From positions 1 to 64,000 of IMG/VR virus record IMGVR_UViG_3300047560_000604: 64,000 nucleotides of DNA; one strand, written 5' to 3'. The notes below the pieces were generated by a model. It was not told where the DNA came from. It saw nothing but the letters and a program-made list of their open reading frames with translations, and made no database searches. This DNA comes from a virus. Shown one piece after another: positions 40,395-49,438 of the stretch. Both the position numbers and the translations under genes were made by a program. Within the stretch, counting starts at the first letter, position 1. Each line of letters opens with the position of its first letter.

Positions 40395-40624
40395 ATGAAA
40401 AAGAAAATACATTCAGAATCTTAAAGGATGAAACACCTCTTATGAAAAGTTTTTGGTGTCGCATTGGCATTCATAACTGGACAATGTGGGGTGAACCTCA
40501 ACAAGGTGTACATGAAAATGTGTTCCTTTCAACTAAGCGTAAAGCGTTGTTCCAGTTTCGTCATTGCGGCAACTGTAATAAGATTAACAGAGGCAAGACG
40601 TTACTAGGTTCTATCTATCATTAA
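40391..40624 (+). CDS. Small Cys/His protein
   Basis: 77 residues. FWCRIGIHNWTMW and RHCGNCNK may bind zinc. It resembles the protein at 51755 (FRCRFGWHRWTSY, CADCG), so the two are likely paralogues. Last gene before a strong terminator. Confidence 0.7.
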   Translation: MNEKENTFRILKDETPLMKSFWCRIGIHNWTMWGEPQQGVHENVFLSTKRKALFQFRHCGNCNKINRGKTLLGSIYH

Positions 40625-40640
40625 ATTTCAATCACTTTCT

Positions 40641-40662
40641 GGGGACTTCGGTCCCCTTTTTT
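40641..40662 (+). terminator. Rho-independent terminator
   Basis: GGGGAC-TTCG-GTCCCC followed by six T. Ends the 37.9-40.6 kb operon. Confidence 0.9.
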
Positions 40663-40673
40663 CACCTCTAGTG

Positions 40674-40703
40674 TTGACTTCTGTGTACTAAAAGCTATAT
40701 ACT
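40674..40703 (+). promoter_or_regulatory. Sigma70-type promoter, leaderless class
   Basis: TTGACT, 18-nt spacer, TATACT (40698-40703), 6 nt, ATG 40710. No ribosome-binding site. Confidence 0.75.
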
Positions 40704-40709
40704 AAGAGA

Positions 40710-41753
40710 ATGAAAAAAGTGAAACCTACAACAAAAGAACAGTTAATATACTTTTTTATAACCAACGTAAGTTTAGGAACTTACGATAAAAGATTCTTGT
40801 CTAATATAGAATCAATGAGCCTCATTGAAGGAAAACCATTGACCTCTAACCAAGTAGCATTGTTAGATAAGATAATCGCTAGGTATAGTAGACAGTTATC
40901 TAAAATGGAAATCAACGTAGATGAAATGTTGGCACTGCCATGGAACCTACAACCGATTGAAAGTCTACCACAATTCACTGAGGCTCACTTGAATCTCATG
41001 GAGGATGTATTTCTACTACATAGTCCATATAAGAAAGAATTCATCGATGAATTCAAACAAGCTGACATTGATGGTAAGTGGAACAAAGAAGACCGGTGCT
41101 GGACATTCCCTGCGTGTACTCATTCATTAAGTATAGCTACCTTTCTGATTGAAAAACATTATAACAAAGTAAACTACTGCGACCAAACTAAAGAGTTTAT
41201 AAATACAGCTAGTGAGTACAAGGATATGAAATATTGGAATCCTACTTACAAGTATATCAACGGTTCATTCTATGTTGTAGCAACAAATCCATATCTTGAA
41301 TCTGCAATTACAGATTTAGAATTTAACTTAGACCTTTCAGTCTTAGCTAGATTAGTAAGATATGGTGTCACTATTGATGACACAGTATTGATGAAGTTCA
41401 GTGAAACGTATTCGGTTGATGAAATAGCCTTTGCTATAGATCCTAAACCCAAAGTAGAAATAAACGATGATTCTATCATAGACAAGTTACAATCAATTAA
41501 AACAGATTGTGTTGCTTTTATGGAACTCACCGGCAGTTCTAGTAATTTTTTCAAAGGGTTGAAAGAGCAACTAAACGACACTGACATGAAGCAATTAACA
41601 CTATCAACCCGAGAGCCAGTCAATGATGCTTTCGTAGATAGTGAATACCCCGTGCTACTTGTATCTGGCTTTTGGACTAAATCCATGATGGATTCTCGTC
41701 AAGCTGCCAAAGTTATACACGTAGTAAACAGTAAACCAATTTTTATTAAATGA
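40710..41753 (+). CDS. Protein with HARP-like segment, upstream of uvsW
   Basis: 347 residues. The stretch YKKEFIDEFKQADIDGKWNK ending in CWTFPACTHSL resembles the HARP-type domain that precedes SNF2/UvsW-like helicases. The rest is helical and unrecognised. It is ATGA-coupled to the UvsW helicase, so it may be a partner in branch migration. Predicted leaderless. Confidence 0.65.
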   Translation: MKKVKPTTKEQLIYFFITNVSLGTYDKRFLSNIESMSLIEGKPLTSNQVALLDKIIARYSRQLSKMEINVDEMLALPWNLQPIESLPQFTEAHLNLMEDVFLLHSPYKKEFIDEFKQADIDGKWNKEDRCWTFPACTHSLSIATFLIEKHYNKVNYCDQTKEFINTASEYKDMKYWNPTYKYINGSFYVVATNPYLESAITDLEFNLDLSVLARLVRYGVTIDDTVLMKFSETYSVDEIAFAIDPKPKVEINDDSIIDKLQSIKTDCVAFMELTGSSSNFFKGLKEQLNDTDMKQLTLSTREPVNDAFVDSEYPVLLVSGFWTKSMMDSRQAAKVIHVVNSKPIFIK

Positions 41754-43237
41754 AACAATGCAAAATAATCGTTAAGGATGAAGTTAACGTAAAAATAGAA
41801 GGACTCGAACTAACAGAGCGCAAGGCTCTGATGAAGAAGTTTGAGTATGAGAAGCCGGGTGCGAGGTATTTACCAAGTGTCCGGCTTGGTCGTTGGAATG
41901 GCAAGATTAGCTATTTCAGTCTAGGTGGTTCTAGTTTTGTAAACTTATTACCTGACATCCTTCCCTTCATTGACCAAGCAGGTTATGATATTGAGCTAGA
42001 AGACTTGCGTGAGTATTCTACTACGTTCAACTTCACCGAGTTCAAAGAAGATAGCTTCGCCGCGCACGTGTGGCCTGACAAGCATCCAATGGCAGGTTCT
42101 CCTGTTATGATTCGTGACTATCAGATTGAGATTATCAACAACTTCTTAAAGAATCCGCAATCACTACAAGAAGTTGCGACTGGTGCTGGCAAAACAATTA
42201 TGACTGCCGCACTGAGTTATTCAGTAGAGGGTTATGGACGTTCAATCGTTATCGTTCCTAACAAGGACTTGGTTACACAAACAGAACGTGATTACATTAA
42301 CGTGGGATTAGACGTAGGTGTATACTTCGGTGACAGAAAAGACTACGGTAAGACTCACACAATTTGTACGTGGCAAAGTCTTGGCAACATGTTAAAGAAA
42401 ACTAAAGCAGATGAAGCAGAGATTACAATAGGTGAATTCATTGAAGGTGTATGCTGTGTTATCGTTGACGAAGTTCACATGGCTAAAGCTGACGTATTGA
42501 AAGAACTATTGACAGGGGTAATGTCACACATTCCAATTCGTTGGGGATTGACTGGAACTATCCCTAAGAGTGAGTTTGATTATAAAGCTATCATGGTCTC
42601 ACTTGGACCTGTTATCGGTAAACTATCAGCAAAAGAATTACAAGACAAAGGCGTGTTATCAAACTGTCACGTTAACATCGTACAATTACAAGATAAAGTA
42701 GAGTTCAGTAACTACCAAACTGAATTGAAATATCTTCTTGAAGATGACAAACGATTGACTTCTATTTGTCAGTTACTTGAGAAGATTAAAGAGACTGGCA
42801 ACACATTAATTCTTGTTGATAGAGTGTCAGCAGGTAGAGCAATTCAAACAAGATTGAGTGAGGCATTCACTAAAGAAAGACTTGATTACGAAGTTAGTTT
42901 TGTGTCAGGTGAGACAGGATTAACTGAGAGGAAAGAACAGTATGATGAAGTGGCTACAGCTACTAACAAGGTTATTGTGGCGACTTATGGTGTGGCCGCT
43001 GTGGGTATTAATATTCCTAGGATTTTCAATCTGGTTCTTGTGGAACCCGGAAAGAGCTTTGTTCGAGTTATCCAATCTATTGGACGAGGTATTAGAAAGG
43101 CAGAAGATAAGGACTTTGTACAAATCTGGGATATTACGAGTTCCTGTAAATTCGCCAAACGACATTTGACACAACGTAAGACGTTCTACAAAGAGGCGTC
43201 GTACCCGTTTTCGATTGAAAAACTAGACTATAAGTGA
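41750..43237 (+). CDS. uvsW: UvsW helicase
   Basis: 495 residues, SF2. Motif I ATGAGKT (143-149), motif II VIVDEVHMA, motif III LTGTIP, motif V ATYGVAAVGINIP and motif VI IQSIGRGIRKAED. An N-terminal domain with RYLPSVRLGRWNGKISYF matches the T4 protein. It unwinds R-loops and branched recombination intermediates. Confidence 0.95.
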   Translation: MKQCKIIVKDEVNVKIEGLELTERKALMKKFEYEKPGARYLPSVRLGRWNGKISYFSLGGSSFVNLLPDILPFIDQAGYDIELEDLREYSTTFNFTEFKEDSFAAHVWPDKHPMAGSPVMIRDYQIEIINNFLKNPQSLQEVATGAGKTIMTAALSYSVEGYGRSIVIVPNKDLVTQTERDYINVGLDVGVYFGDRKDYGKTHTICTWQSLGNMLKKTKADEAEITIGEFIEGVCCVIVDEVHMAKADVLKELLTGVMSHIPIRWGLTGTIPKSEFDYKAIMVSLGPVIGKLSAKELQDKGVLSNCHVNIVQLQDKVEFSNYQTELKYLLEDDKRLTSICQLLEKIKETGNTLILVDRVSAGRAIQTRLSEAFTKERLDYEVSFVSGETGLTERKEQYDEVATATNKVIVATYGVAAVGINIPRIFNLVLVEPGKSFVRVIQSIGRGIRKAEDKDFVQIWDITSSCKFAKRHLTQRKTFYKEASYPFSIEKLDYK

Positions 43238-43243
43238 TACAAT
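43215..43243 (+). promoter_or_regulatory. Sigma70-type promoter, leaderless class
   Basis: TTGAAA, 17-nt spacer, TACAAT (43238-43243), 6 nt, ATG 43250. Embedded in the last codons of uvsW. Confidence 0.65.
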
Positions 43244-43249
43244 ATAATT

Positions 43250-43750
43250 ATGCGAATTTTAACTTTAGACAACCAATACTATAACTTAGAGACACTACCA
43301 GAAGAAGTAGATGACTTACGCTTTGCTATCTTAGATAACAGCACACCAACAAACGTAGACTATCATTACATTCCATTAATCTTCTTAGAATCGTTTAACT
43401 CACCTGCTCTCGTATTGAGAGTGGGAGACAAGACTATAAAGATGCCGGTTGATTGGCAAATATTAATAGGCGAACCTGAAATGGGTGACTTAGAAACGTT
43501 ACCATTAACAAGTATCAATGATCGGGGATTCAAAGCATTTGAGTTTAATCCATTGTCAGCATTCAGACCCAGCTTTCAAGACATTGAGATTGTAGACATA
43601 TATCACGATGTAACATGGTATGCACCTCGATTGAAGAACGGACAGTTCTTATGTGTACCGATAGATGATACAGATAAACCCCGATGTGTTTACTTTGTAA
43701 AAGAGATTAGTAGAAACTGTGAAATCGTAGACTATCAACAGGCTTGGTAA
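43250..43750 (+). CDS. Conserved T4-like phage protein of unknown function
   Basis: 166 residues. MRILTLDNQYYNLETLPEE, YIPLIFLESFNSPALVLRVG, KMPVDWQILIGE, and PLTSINDRGFKAFEFNP form a family I recognise from T4-like phages of aquatic bacteria; no function known. Predicted leaderless; followed by gp62 with a TAATG overlap. Confidence 0.75.
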   Translation: MRILTLDNQYYNLETLPEEVDDLRFAILDNSTPTNVDYHYIPLIFLESFNSPALVLRVGDKTIKMPVDWQILIGEPEMGDLETLPLTSINDRGFKAFEFNPLSAFRPSFQDIEIVDIYHDVTWYAPRLKNGQFLCVPIDDTDKPRCVYFVKEISRNCEIVDYQQAW

Positions 43751-44346
43751 TGGCAACTAAAAAACCCGCAATAGCAAAAGACGAAAAGTTTGAAAAGCAA
43801 GACCTTGATTTGTTTGAGGCACTAGGTGCATTAGACAAGAAGGACTATGGATATTATTCTAGGCTCACGGAAGACCAGAAGAAGAAATTCTCTCACTATA
43901 TGATGACTACTTGGATGAGTATGGTAGATTCACGCAACAGTGAATTGCAAGGATACTATATTCGTGCCACTGATATGGCAGCGAACAAGCACATGTTCAA
44001 CGAAAACGTTCAACGTCATCCTGAATTGCAATGGTTGATGCTATGTGCTATTAGTCCTGGCATGGGTGCTCAACGTAGAAAGTGGATCCCGCATCTATCA
44101 CCTAAAGTTGCGATGTTAAAAGAAACACCCAAGGCTAAAGACATAAAAGAATATTACAGCAAAATCTATCCTGGAACTAAAGACAGTGACTTGACTATGA
44201 TTAGTGATGTGTTTGTTAAAGAACACAAGAAGAAAGTATATCTAGCAAGTGTATACCCACTGATGAAACAGACTGACATTGAACTACTAGCACAAATGGT
44301 TACTGATGAAGATATTGAACAATATGAGCGAGACCGAGGAAACTAA
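43750..44346 (+). CDS. 62: Clamp-loader small subunit (gp62-like)
   Basis: 198 residues from ATG 43750 (TAATG overlap). FEALGALDKKDYGYYSRLTED, MTTWMSMVDS, HPELQWLMLCAISPGMG and RRKWIPHL match T4-like gp62. It works with gp44 to load the sliding clamp; gp44 and gp45 are not in this window. Confidence 0.85.
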   Translation: MATKKPAIAKDEKFEKQDLDLFEALGALDKKDYGYYSRLTEDQKKKFSHYMMTTWMSMVDSRNSELQGYYIRATDMAANKHMFNENVQRHPELQWLMLCAISPGMGAQRRKWIPHLSPKVAMLKETPKAKDIKEYYSKIYPGTKDSDLTMISDVFVKEHKKKVYLASVYPLMKQTDIELLAQMVTDEDIEQYERDRGN

Positions 44347-45022
44347 ACCAATATATGGTTGTGAATTTTGTAATCGTAAATTTGCAAGAGAACGCACATT
44401 AGTTTCCCACATCTGTGAAACAAAATCTAGATGGCTTAGTAGAGATACCGCAGGCAATCGTTTGGGATATCAATGCTTCTTGCAATTCTATAAAAAGAAT
44501 ACAACAGCAAAGAAACCCAAGCCATACGAGGAGTATATTCGTAGCCCGTACTATACTGCGTTTGCTAAGTTCGGTAGTTACTGTGTTGATGTGCAAGTTA
44601 TCAACGTAAGTAGATATGTTGATTGGCTATTGAAAGATAGTATCAAGCTAGATAATTGGGCAACTGACGCAAACTACACAAAGTTCTTGTGTGAGTATCT
44701 TAGAATAGAAGACCCATTTGATGCTATTTACCGAAGCGTTGAGAAGTGTGTTGAATTGGGTGAGGCCCAAAATATATTACCAAATGATGTGTTGAGATTT
44801 GGGAATGTGAACAAAATCTGTTACGCCATAACAACGGGCAAAATCTCCCCCTGGATGTTGTATTGTAGCGACAGTGGTACCCAATTTCTAGCTAACTTAA
44901 ATGAAGATCATGTTAGAATAGTCATAGATTATATAAATCCACAACAATGGGCATTGAAGTTTAACCGTGACGAAAATCTTAAACAACAAATCAGAGACAC
45001 GCTCCAAGCCGCAGGGTACTAA
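44324..45022 (+). CDS. Protein with N-terminal C2H2 zinc finger
   Basis: 233 residues from ATG 44324, overlapping gp62 by 23 nt. YGCEFCNRKFARERTLVSHIC is a C2H2-like finger (C-x2-C, then H and C). The rest (FLQFYKKNT, YVDWLLKDSIKLDNW, YINPQQWALKFNRDENLKQ) is helical. Could bind nucleic acid; I know of similar genes next to gp62 in other phages. Confidence 0.75.
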   Translation: MSETEETKPIYGCEFCNRKFARERTLVSHICETKSRWLSRDTAGNRLGYQCFLQFYKKNTTAKKPKPYEEYIRSPYYTAFAKFGSYCVDVQVINVSRYVDWLLKDSIKLDNWATDANYTKFLCEYLRIEDPFDAIYRSVEKCVELGEAQNILPNDVLRFGNVNKICYAITTGKISPWMLYCSDSGTQFLANLNEDHVRIVIDYINPQQWALKFNRDENLKQQIRDTLQAAGY

Positions 45023-45206
45023 AGTAACACTTGATTGGCGGCACGGGCGTGATGGGACAGAATCATGGAATGAGATTTGTGCTTGGGTAATTGAGCAATA
45101 TGGTATGCCAGGCACACTTTACACATGGCACCCAACGGAAGACTACATGCAGTTCTACTTTCATAGAGAAAAGGATGCTATTCATTTTAGTTTGAGGTGG
45201 TTATGA
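44967..45206 (+). CDS. LRW-family small protein (array member 1)
   Basis: Up to 79 residues from a GTG at 44967 inside the upstream gene; the true start is uncertain because the next ATG (45105) is inside the conserved region. Central WNEICAWVIEQYGMPG and C-terminal EKDAIHFSLRWL are the two family motifs. The LRW codons, TTGAGGTGG, act as ribosome-binding site for the next gene. Confidence 0.7.
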   Translation: MTKILNNKSETRSKPQGTKVTLDWRHGRDGTESWNEICAWVIEQYGMPGTLYTWHPTEDYMQFYFHREKDAIHFSLRWL

Positions 45207-45466
45207 AAGAACCCTATTTTGTTAGAGAAAGATACATTGTTAATGTATGTAGAGGTCTATGGATAGAGCCTTGGCCCAAATACTTTGATAACTTTTGGAA
45301 TCATTGTCTTGCTATTGGTCATGAAAATGAATGGCAAACTATCACTGTTGCTAACCATGAACTTAAACCATTAGGTGGTAAACTGATTATAACTAAAACA
45401 CAAGGGTGGTACTTACGTTGGGATGATGAAAAAACTCACGCATTTTTTATATTAAAGTGGTCATGA
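45203..45466 (+). CDS. LRW-family small protein (2)
   Basis: 87 residues from ATG 45203 (ATGA overlap). Family end DEKTHAFFILKWS; the central W-x3-x-G motif is weak. A Trp-rich middle (LWIEPWPKYFDNFW). Confidence 0.75.
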   Translation: MKEPYFVRERYIVNVCRGLWIEPWPKYFDNFWNHCLAIGHENEWQTITVANHELKPLGGKLIITKTQGWYLRWDDEKTHAFFILKWS

Positions 45467-45645
45467 ATCAACATAGTATCGCTATCGAAAGATGGACTTG
45501 GAAACATAGAAATGAAGTGAGAATGTGGCTAGTTGAGAACTTCGGTGTTCATGGTGGTCGCTGGTTTGAAGATCCTGACTACGGATTAGATAATCTAGTT
45601 ATGGATGAAGATGTTTATATGATGTATAGGTTGAGGTGGGAATAA
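45463..45645 (+). CDS. LRW-family small protein (3)
   Basis: 60 residues from ATG 45463, the shortest member. Central EVRMWLVENFGVHG and terminal YMMYRLRWE. ATGA and TAATG overlaps. Confidence 0.75.
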   Translation: MNQHSIAIERWTWKHRNEVRMWLVENFGVHGGRWFEDPDYGLDNLVMDEDVYMMYRLRWE

Positions 45646-45818
45646 TGGATCTTACTGAAGAACAATGTGACAAAATTTTTACTCCAAGTGAGGCAGAGCA
45701 AACTTGGCTAGTGTTACAAGGTAAATGCCCGCACAACGGCGGCTGGCGTCATGTGGGTCACGGTCATAACGATGACTGCTATGAATGTAAATTATGCAGC
45801 GAATCAAGATGGTGGTAA
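45645..45818 (+). CDS. Small Cys/His-rich protein ending in RWW
   Basis: 57 residues from ATG 45645. GKCPHNGGWRHVGHGHNDD and CYECKLCSESRWW look like a zinc-binding cluster. Not an LRW-family member despite its position in the array. Confidence 0.7.
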   Translation: MDLTEEQCDKIFTPSEAEQTWLVLQGKCPHNGGWRHVGHGHNDDCYECKLCSESRWW

Positions 45819-45819
45819 C

Positions 45820-46065
45820 ATGAGACTGAAAGCGTTCAGAGGCAATCTGATGGCGCACAAACATCGCGGTAATCGCTGGACAGTGAGAGTTGCTGGCAAG
45901 ATTGATGATGAAGTGTGGTGTTGGTTAAGTGATAATTATGGCGAAGAAGATTTTGAAAATGGTCCCTGGGCTAGAATGTATGCTTCATGGGACTATTATA
46001 GTCACGCTACTTATGATGTAACAGACCCTAAAATTATTACTATGTTGAAATTGAGGTTTGAATGA
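45820..46065 (+). CDS. LRW-family small protein (4)
   Basis: 81 residues from ATG 45820. Central DEVWCWLSDNYGEEDF and terminal DPKIITMLKLRFE. Stop overlaps the next start. Confidence 0.75.
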   Translation: MRLKAFRGNLMAHKHRGNRWTVRVAGKIDDEVWCWLSDNYGEEDFENGPWARMYASWDYYSHATYDVTDPKIITMLKLRFE

Positions 46066-46379
46066 TTACAAGTGTATGGTACTCTACGGACGATCATAGA
46101 CCTTCTGTAGAGGGTTATTACCTAGCATACAAATTGCCTACTTTAGGTGATGATGAAGAAGGCTACGGGGTATACTACTGGGATGAGTTTTATAGAGACT
46201 GGAGAGAATCGAGTTCCCCTCAGTCACACGGCGTTAGAGTTAGCTTATGGTCAGAATTGCCACCACACGACCCTCGTGATAATACTGTACATCCACCCTC
46301 AGTAGCAGAAATTGACGCTTGGAATAATGTGATGAATGCCATTGACAAATTTAACATGGTGAAAGAGTTGAGTAGATAA
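46062..46379 (+). CDS. DUF551-like protein
   Basis: 105 residues. VWYSTDDHRPSVEGYYLAY, VYYWDEFYRDW and VSLWSELPPH follow the DUF551 pattern (W...P..G.YL, then V.HW.PLP) common in phages; function unknown. Sits within the LRW array. Confidence 0.7.
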   Translation: MITSVWYSTDDHRPSVEGYYLAYKLPTLGDDEEGYGVYYWDEFYRDWRESSSPQSHGVRVSLWSELPPHDPRDNTVHPPSVAEIDAWNNVMNAIDKFNMVKELSR

Positions 46380-46723
46380 TGTTAGAAGTTGTGAACAAGA
46401 TTCTCGGAATGTTTGGTAAAGACATTCAAGCGAAAGCTACCCGAAAGATAGCAAACCCCGGTGACCAATTTAGCCCATTTAAGATAGTAGATGGGTATAT
46501 TGGGTTTAAACCTTTCCTAATTATTGAGAATCAAAACGAAACTATGTTATACTCACATGACTGTGTAGCAATTGATACCCGGTCAGAAGTTGAATTATGG
46601 ATACTTGACCAACCAGTTCACATGTGGAAGTATGCAGAAGAATGTGATGATTGTCACCCTGCAATGACAAGATTTTTAGTAAACAAAGAATTATTAACTT
46701 GGATGGAGTTAAAATGGAATTGA
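46379..46723 (+). CDS. LRW-family small protein (5), long form
   Basis: 114 residues from ATG 46379 (TAATG overlap). Terminal NKELLTWMELKWN. The central W-helix motif is replaced by SEVELWILDQP. Its end overlaps the next gene by 11 nt. Confidence 0.7.
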   Translation: MLEVVNKILGMFGKDIQAKATRKIANPGDQFSPFKIVDGYIGFKPFLIIENQNETMLYSHDCVAIDTRSEVELWILDQPVHMWKYAEECDDCHPAMTRFLVNKELLTWMELKWN

Positions 46724-47151
46724 ATCACTTATCAGATAATGAATTGATTGAGCATATCATTAGATATGATAATGACCCTGTGAGGGTTCGTCTTGCCACT
46801 CACATGCAACGAGTTAGTGGTGCTATCATTGATGACTTGCTTGATGCTGGTATGGATGACACATGGTGTAATTTTGATAGTGTTGTGAATGGTGCTCAAT
46901 ATCACCCCGGTCGATATATTACGCACCTTGAGAATGAAGTTGAATATCTTAACGACAAATTATCCGACGCCCTCAAAGAAATCAAAGAACTTCAAGCACG
47001 AACTATCATGGACTTTATCGGTGAACTTAAACAAGAGATTAAGACTGTAGAATGGTGCAGAGATGAGGCTTACAGAGATAGAGACAAAGCACAAGAGAAT
47101 GAAAAGTTGATGAAAAGTAAACTTAGCATGTGGGCTGAGTTGAACAGATGA
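46713..47151 (+). CDS. Coiled-coil protein in the LRW array
   Basis: 146 residues from ATG 46713 (preceded by GGAG). The C-terminal half is a coiled coil (ITHLENEVEYLNDKLSDALKEIKEL). Not an LRW-family member. ATGA overlap with the next gene. Confidence 0.7.
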
Positions 47152-47372
47152 ACGATAAAGTGAAAAGTTTTATGGAACAATGGTTCGGTGAAGAAGAACT
47201 CAATGACAAGTACTGGCCCTATCAGTTTACTATCAATGACTGGCAACGTATTCGTGAAACTGAACGATTTTGCTATAACAGTTTTAAAAGTGGTAACTGG
47301 CGCAATCGTGGAAGATACTTTGGATTCAAACGTAAGCAAGATTACGAATGGTTCTTATTAAGGTGGCTATGA
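47148..47372 (+). CDS. LRW-family small protein (6)
   Basis: 74 residues. SFMEQWFGEEELND near the N-terminus and RKQDYEWFLLRWL at the end. The codons TTAAGGTGG give the next ribosome-binding site. Confidence 0.75.
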   Translation: MNDKVKSFMEQWFGEEELNDKYWPYQFTINDWQRIRETERFCYNSFKSGNWRNRGRYFGFKRKQDYEWFLLRWL

Positions 47373-47626
47373 GAGTAGAGTTTAATCAAGGCGTACCCGA
47401 AGGATGTAAGCAATGGCTTTGGGATAATGTCGGACCCGGCAATATAACATTGACTAGACCTGGTATCATTGACACAAAAGATAGTCCCGAGTATGCTTGG
47501 TTCTTTGAGCGTATTAAGAAACCAACAACCCCGGAATCGTTTTATGACGACCCATTTTATTTTGTCCCTACTATCACAGTGAAAGATGAAAAGATGGCAA
47601 CAATATTTGCTTTGAGGTGGCTATGA
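47369..47626 (+). CDS. LRW-family small protein (7)
   Basis: 85 residues from ATG 47369. CKQWLWDNVGPGN and terminal DEKMATIFALRWL. TTGAGGTGG then ATGA. Confidence 0.78.
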   Translation: MRVEFNQGVPEGCKQWLWDNVGPGNITLTRPGIIDTKDSPEYAWFFERIKKPTTPESFYDDPFYFVPTITVKDEKMATIFALRWL

Positions 47627-47871
47627 TGGATTTAGAACTTGTAAAAAAGATTGTGGCTAGACAAGGGCAGAATGAGTTTCTCAAAAAACCTATCGTATTG
47701 CCACCCGAAGCAAAAGTTGTCACTGGTCAAATGAAGGAAGATGCTTACTTACATTTCCTAGAAACTAACTGCGGGGTAGAGATACATTTGTCAGAATATC
47801 ATAACGAGATAGTTGGGTACAATGTCATTGATGAAAAGAAATTTTCTTGGTTTGTATTGAAATGGTCATGA
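47623..47871 (+). CDS. LRW-family small protein (8)
   Basis: 82 residues from ATG 47623 (ATGA overlap; ATG 47626 is the alternative). FLETNCGVEI and terminal DEKKFSWFVLKWS. Confidence 0.75.
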   Translation: MMDLELVKKIVARQGQNEFLKKPIVLPPEAKVVTGQMKEDAYLHFLETNCGVEIHLSEYHNEIVGYNVIDEKKFSWFVLKWS

Positions 47872-47882
47872 AGGGACAATAA

Positions 47883-48221
47883 ATGGCACAGCCAATCATC
47901 ATGCCAATAATTAGACAGGTGACACCCACTTTACTAGCTAATAGTATCTTAGGTGTACAACCCATGACGGGCCCGGTGGGTGAAATCTTTACTATGAAGG
48001 CTAACTACGCTCCGCTCAAATATAAATTTAGCCGTGCTAAATGGTACTATGCAGACCATCGTTATGAAGATTATGATGCTATCATAGCATGGTGTACTGA
48101 ACAGTTTGGTCCGCGACCCAAACGCCCTGATGCATGGACACGATGGGTTGATGAACACATTGACCGTATTAAATTCCGTGACGAAAAAGATTATGCTTGG
48201 TTTGTGTTGAGATGGTCATGA
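47883..48221 (+). CDS. LRW-family small protein (9), N-terminally extended
   Basis: 112 residues. An added N-terminal ~40 residues rich in Ile/Pro/Met, then AIIAWCTEQFGPRPK and terminal DEKDYAWFVLRWS. AAGGGA before the start; the only member here with a short gap to its upstream neighbour. Confidence 0.75.
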   Translation: MAQPIIMPIIRQVTPTLLANSILGVQPMTGPVGEIFTMKANYAPLKYKFSRAKWYYADHRYEDYDAIIAWCTEQFGPRPKRPDAWTRWVDEHIDRIKFRDEKDYAWFVLRWS

Positions 48222-48496
48222 CAGATACAGTCAAACTAGAGTGGACAGATATTTGTCGCCACGAGCATAGGTGTGAGAGCGGGAAAATGTTCCATCACAC
48301 TGTGCCCAGCTATAGTGTATACGTTCAAGCATACCAATGGTTGCGGGTAGAGCGTGGGTATAAGTTTATATGTGCTGCAGCCGAGATATCAGAGGAAGAA
48401 TACCCGGAAAGGGGTGGTAAAATTCACACCGGCAGATTCATATTCAAGTTCTTATGTGAGCAAGAGTATATGTGGTTTAAGTTGAGGTGGAGTTAA
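48218..48496 (+). CDS. LRW-family small protein (10)
   Basis: 92 residues from ATG 48218. YVQAYQWLRVERGYKF and terminal CEQEYMWFKLRWS. TTGAGGTGG precedes the next TAATG start. Confidence 0.75.
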   Translation: MTDTVKLEWTDICRHEHRCESGKMFHHTVPSYSVYVQAYQWLRVERGYKFICAAAEISEEEYPERGGKIHTGRFIFKFLCEQEYMWFKLRWS

Positions 48497-48774
48497 TGGA
48501 ATATTTTTACGGTGGCGGCGGCAACAATCGCCCTGTCTTTTTATACAGATTTAAAGTCAACCCTTGTACTACTGAAATGTATAAGTGGGCACAAGCATAT
48601 CCTGAGAAAGGTCCCTTCAGTCGGTTTCATGTTGAATGGCGAGGGGCTTATAGCAAAATGGATAGACCCTTAGAATATGATGTAATTCAGTTTGAACATA
48701 GTGAAGCCGCTAAAGTATTCAGAATCGCATTTGCGGGTGAGTATGAAGAAACCACTTTCAAAGAATACAGATGA
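48496..48774 (+). CDS. LRW-family small protein (11), diverged end
   Basis: 92 residues from ATG 48496. EMYKWAQAYPEKG and HSEAAKVFRIAF in place of LRW, followed by a short acidic tail. Confidence 0.7.
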   Translation: MEYFYGGGGNNRPVFLYRFKVNPCTTEMYKWAQAYPEKGPFSRFHVEWRGAYSKMDRPLEYDVIQFEHSEAAKVFRIAFAGEYEETTFKEYR

Positions 48775-49001
48775 ACAAGTACGATTACTGGAGATTGTTA
48801 AGAATTCTTAAAACAGAATATGATAAACAGTATACTGGTTACTATGAACCGACATATACTGGTTTCACAGATTCGTTTGACAAGTACATACAAGAACAGT
48901 ACGGAATAAAAATGTGGATTCATAATGACGGTAATATTGATGGTACTTTTGAAATTCTAGACGAAGGTAAGTATGCATGGTGCCTACTTAAACATAAATG
49001 A
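48771..49001 (+). CDS. LRW-family small protein (12)
   Basis: 76 residues. DKYIQEQYGIKM and terminal DEGKYAWCLLKHK. Confidence 0.72.
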   Translation: MNKYDYWRLLRILKTEYDKQYTGYYEPTYTGFTDSFDKYIQEQYGIKMWIHNDGNIDGTFEILDEGKYAWCLLKHK

Positions 49002-49438
49002 AAATACTTAGACGAATCAAAGCCTACGTTAGACTCAAAAAGAGCAGAAATTTTCTAAAGAAACATAAGTGTTTATCTTATAAACAATACAAGCTCCAGT
49101 ATGACGATGATATAATTAAGTACGCTACTTTGGTTAGCCACTTCTATCACGGTTACCCATATACATGTTACTTTGAGAAAGTACCCGACGGTGAGTTGTT
49201 GATGCCTTGGTTAGAGAAAATGGACGATTGGTGTCATACTAATTGTTCGGGTAAAGTCAGACATGATATCCATAGAGTTATTCGGGAAAAGGGCTTGATT
49301 CACAATCAATATGATGATACAATGATATGGAGTGATATAGAAGATTTTTCCATGAATGATATCGGTGGACATGACTTGTTATTCTATGCGTTTAAAAGTG
49401 AAAAGGATTATGCGTGGTTCAAACTAAGATGGCAGTAA
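48998..49438 (+). CDS. LRW-family protein (13), long form
   Basis: 146 residues. A basic N-terminal extension (LRRIKAYVRLKKSRNFLKKHK) precedes the family domain, which has DDWCHTNCSG and terminal SEKDYAWFKLRWQ. Overlaps the next gene by 10 nt. Confidence 0.75.
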   Translation: MKILRRIKAYVRLKKSRNFLKKHKCLSYKQYKLQYDDDIIKYATLVSHFYHGYPYTCYFEKVPDGELLMPWLEKMDDWCHTNCSGKVRHDIHRVIREKGLIHNQYDDTMIWSDIEDFSMNDIGGHDLLFYAFKSEKDYAWFKLRWQ

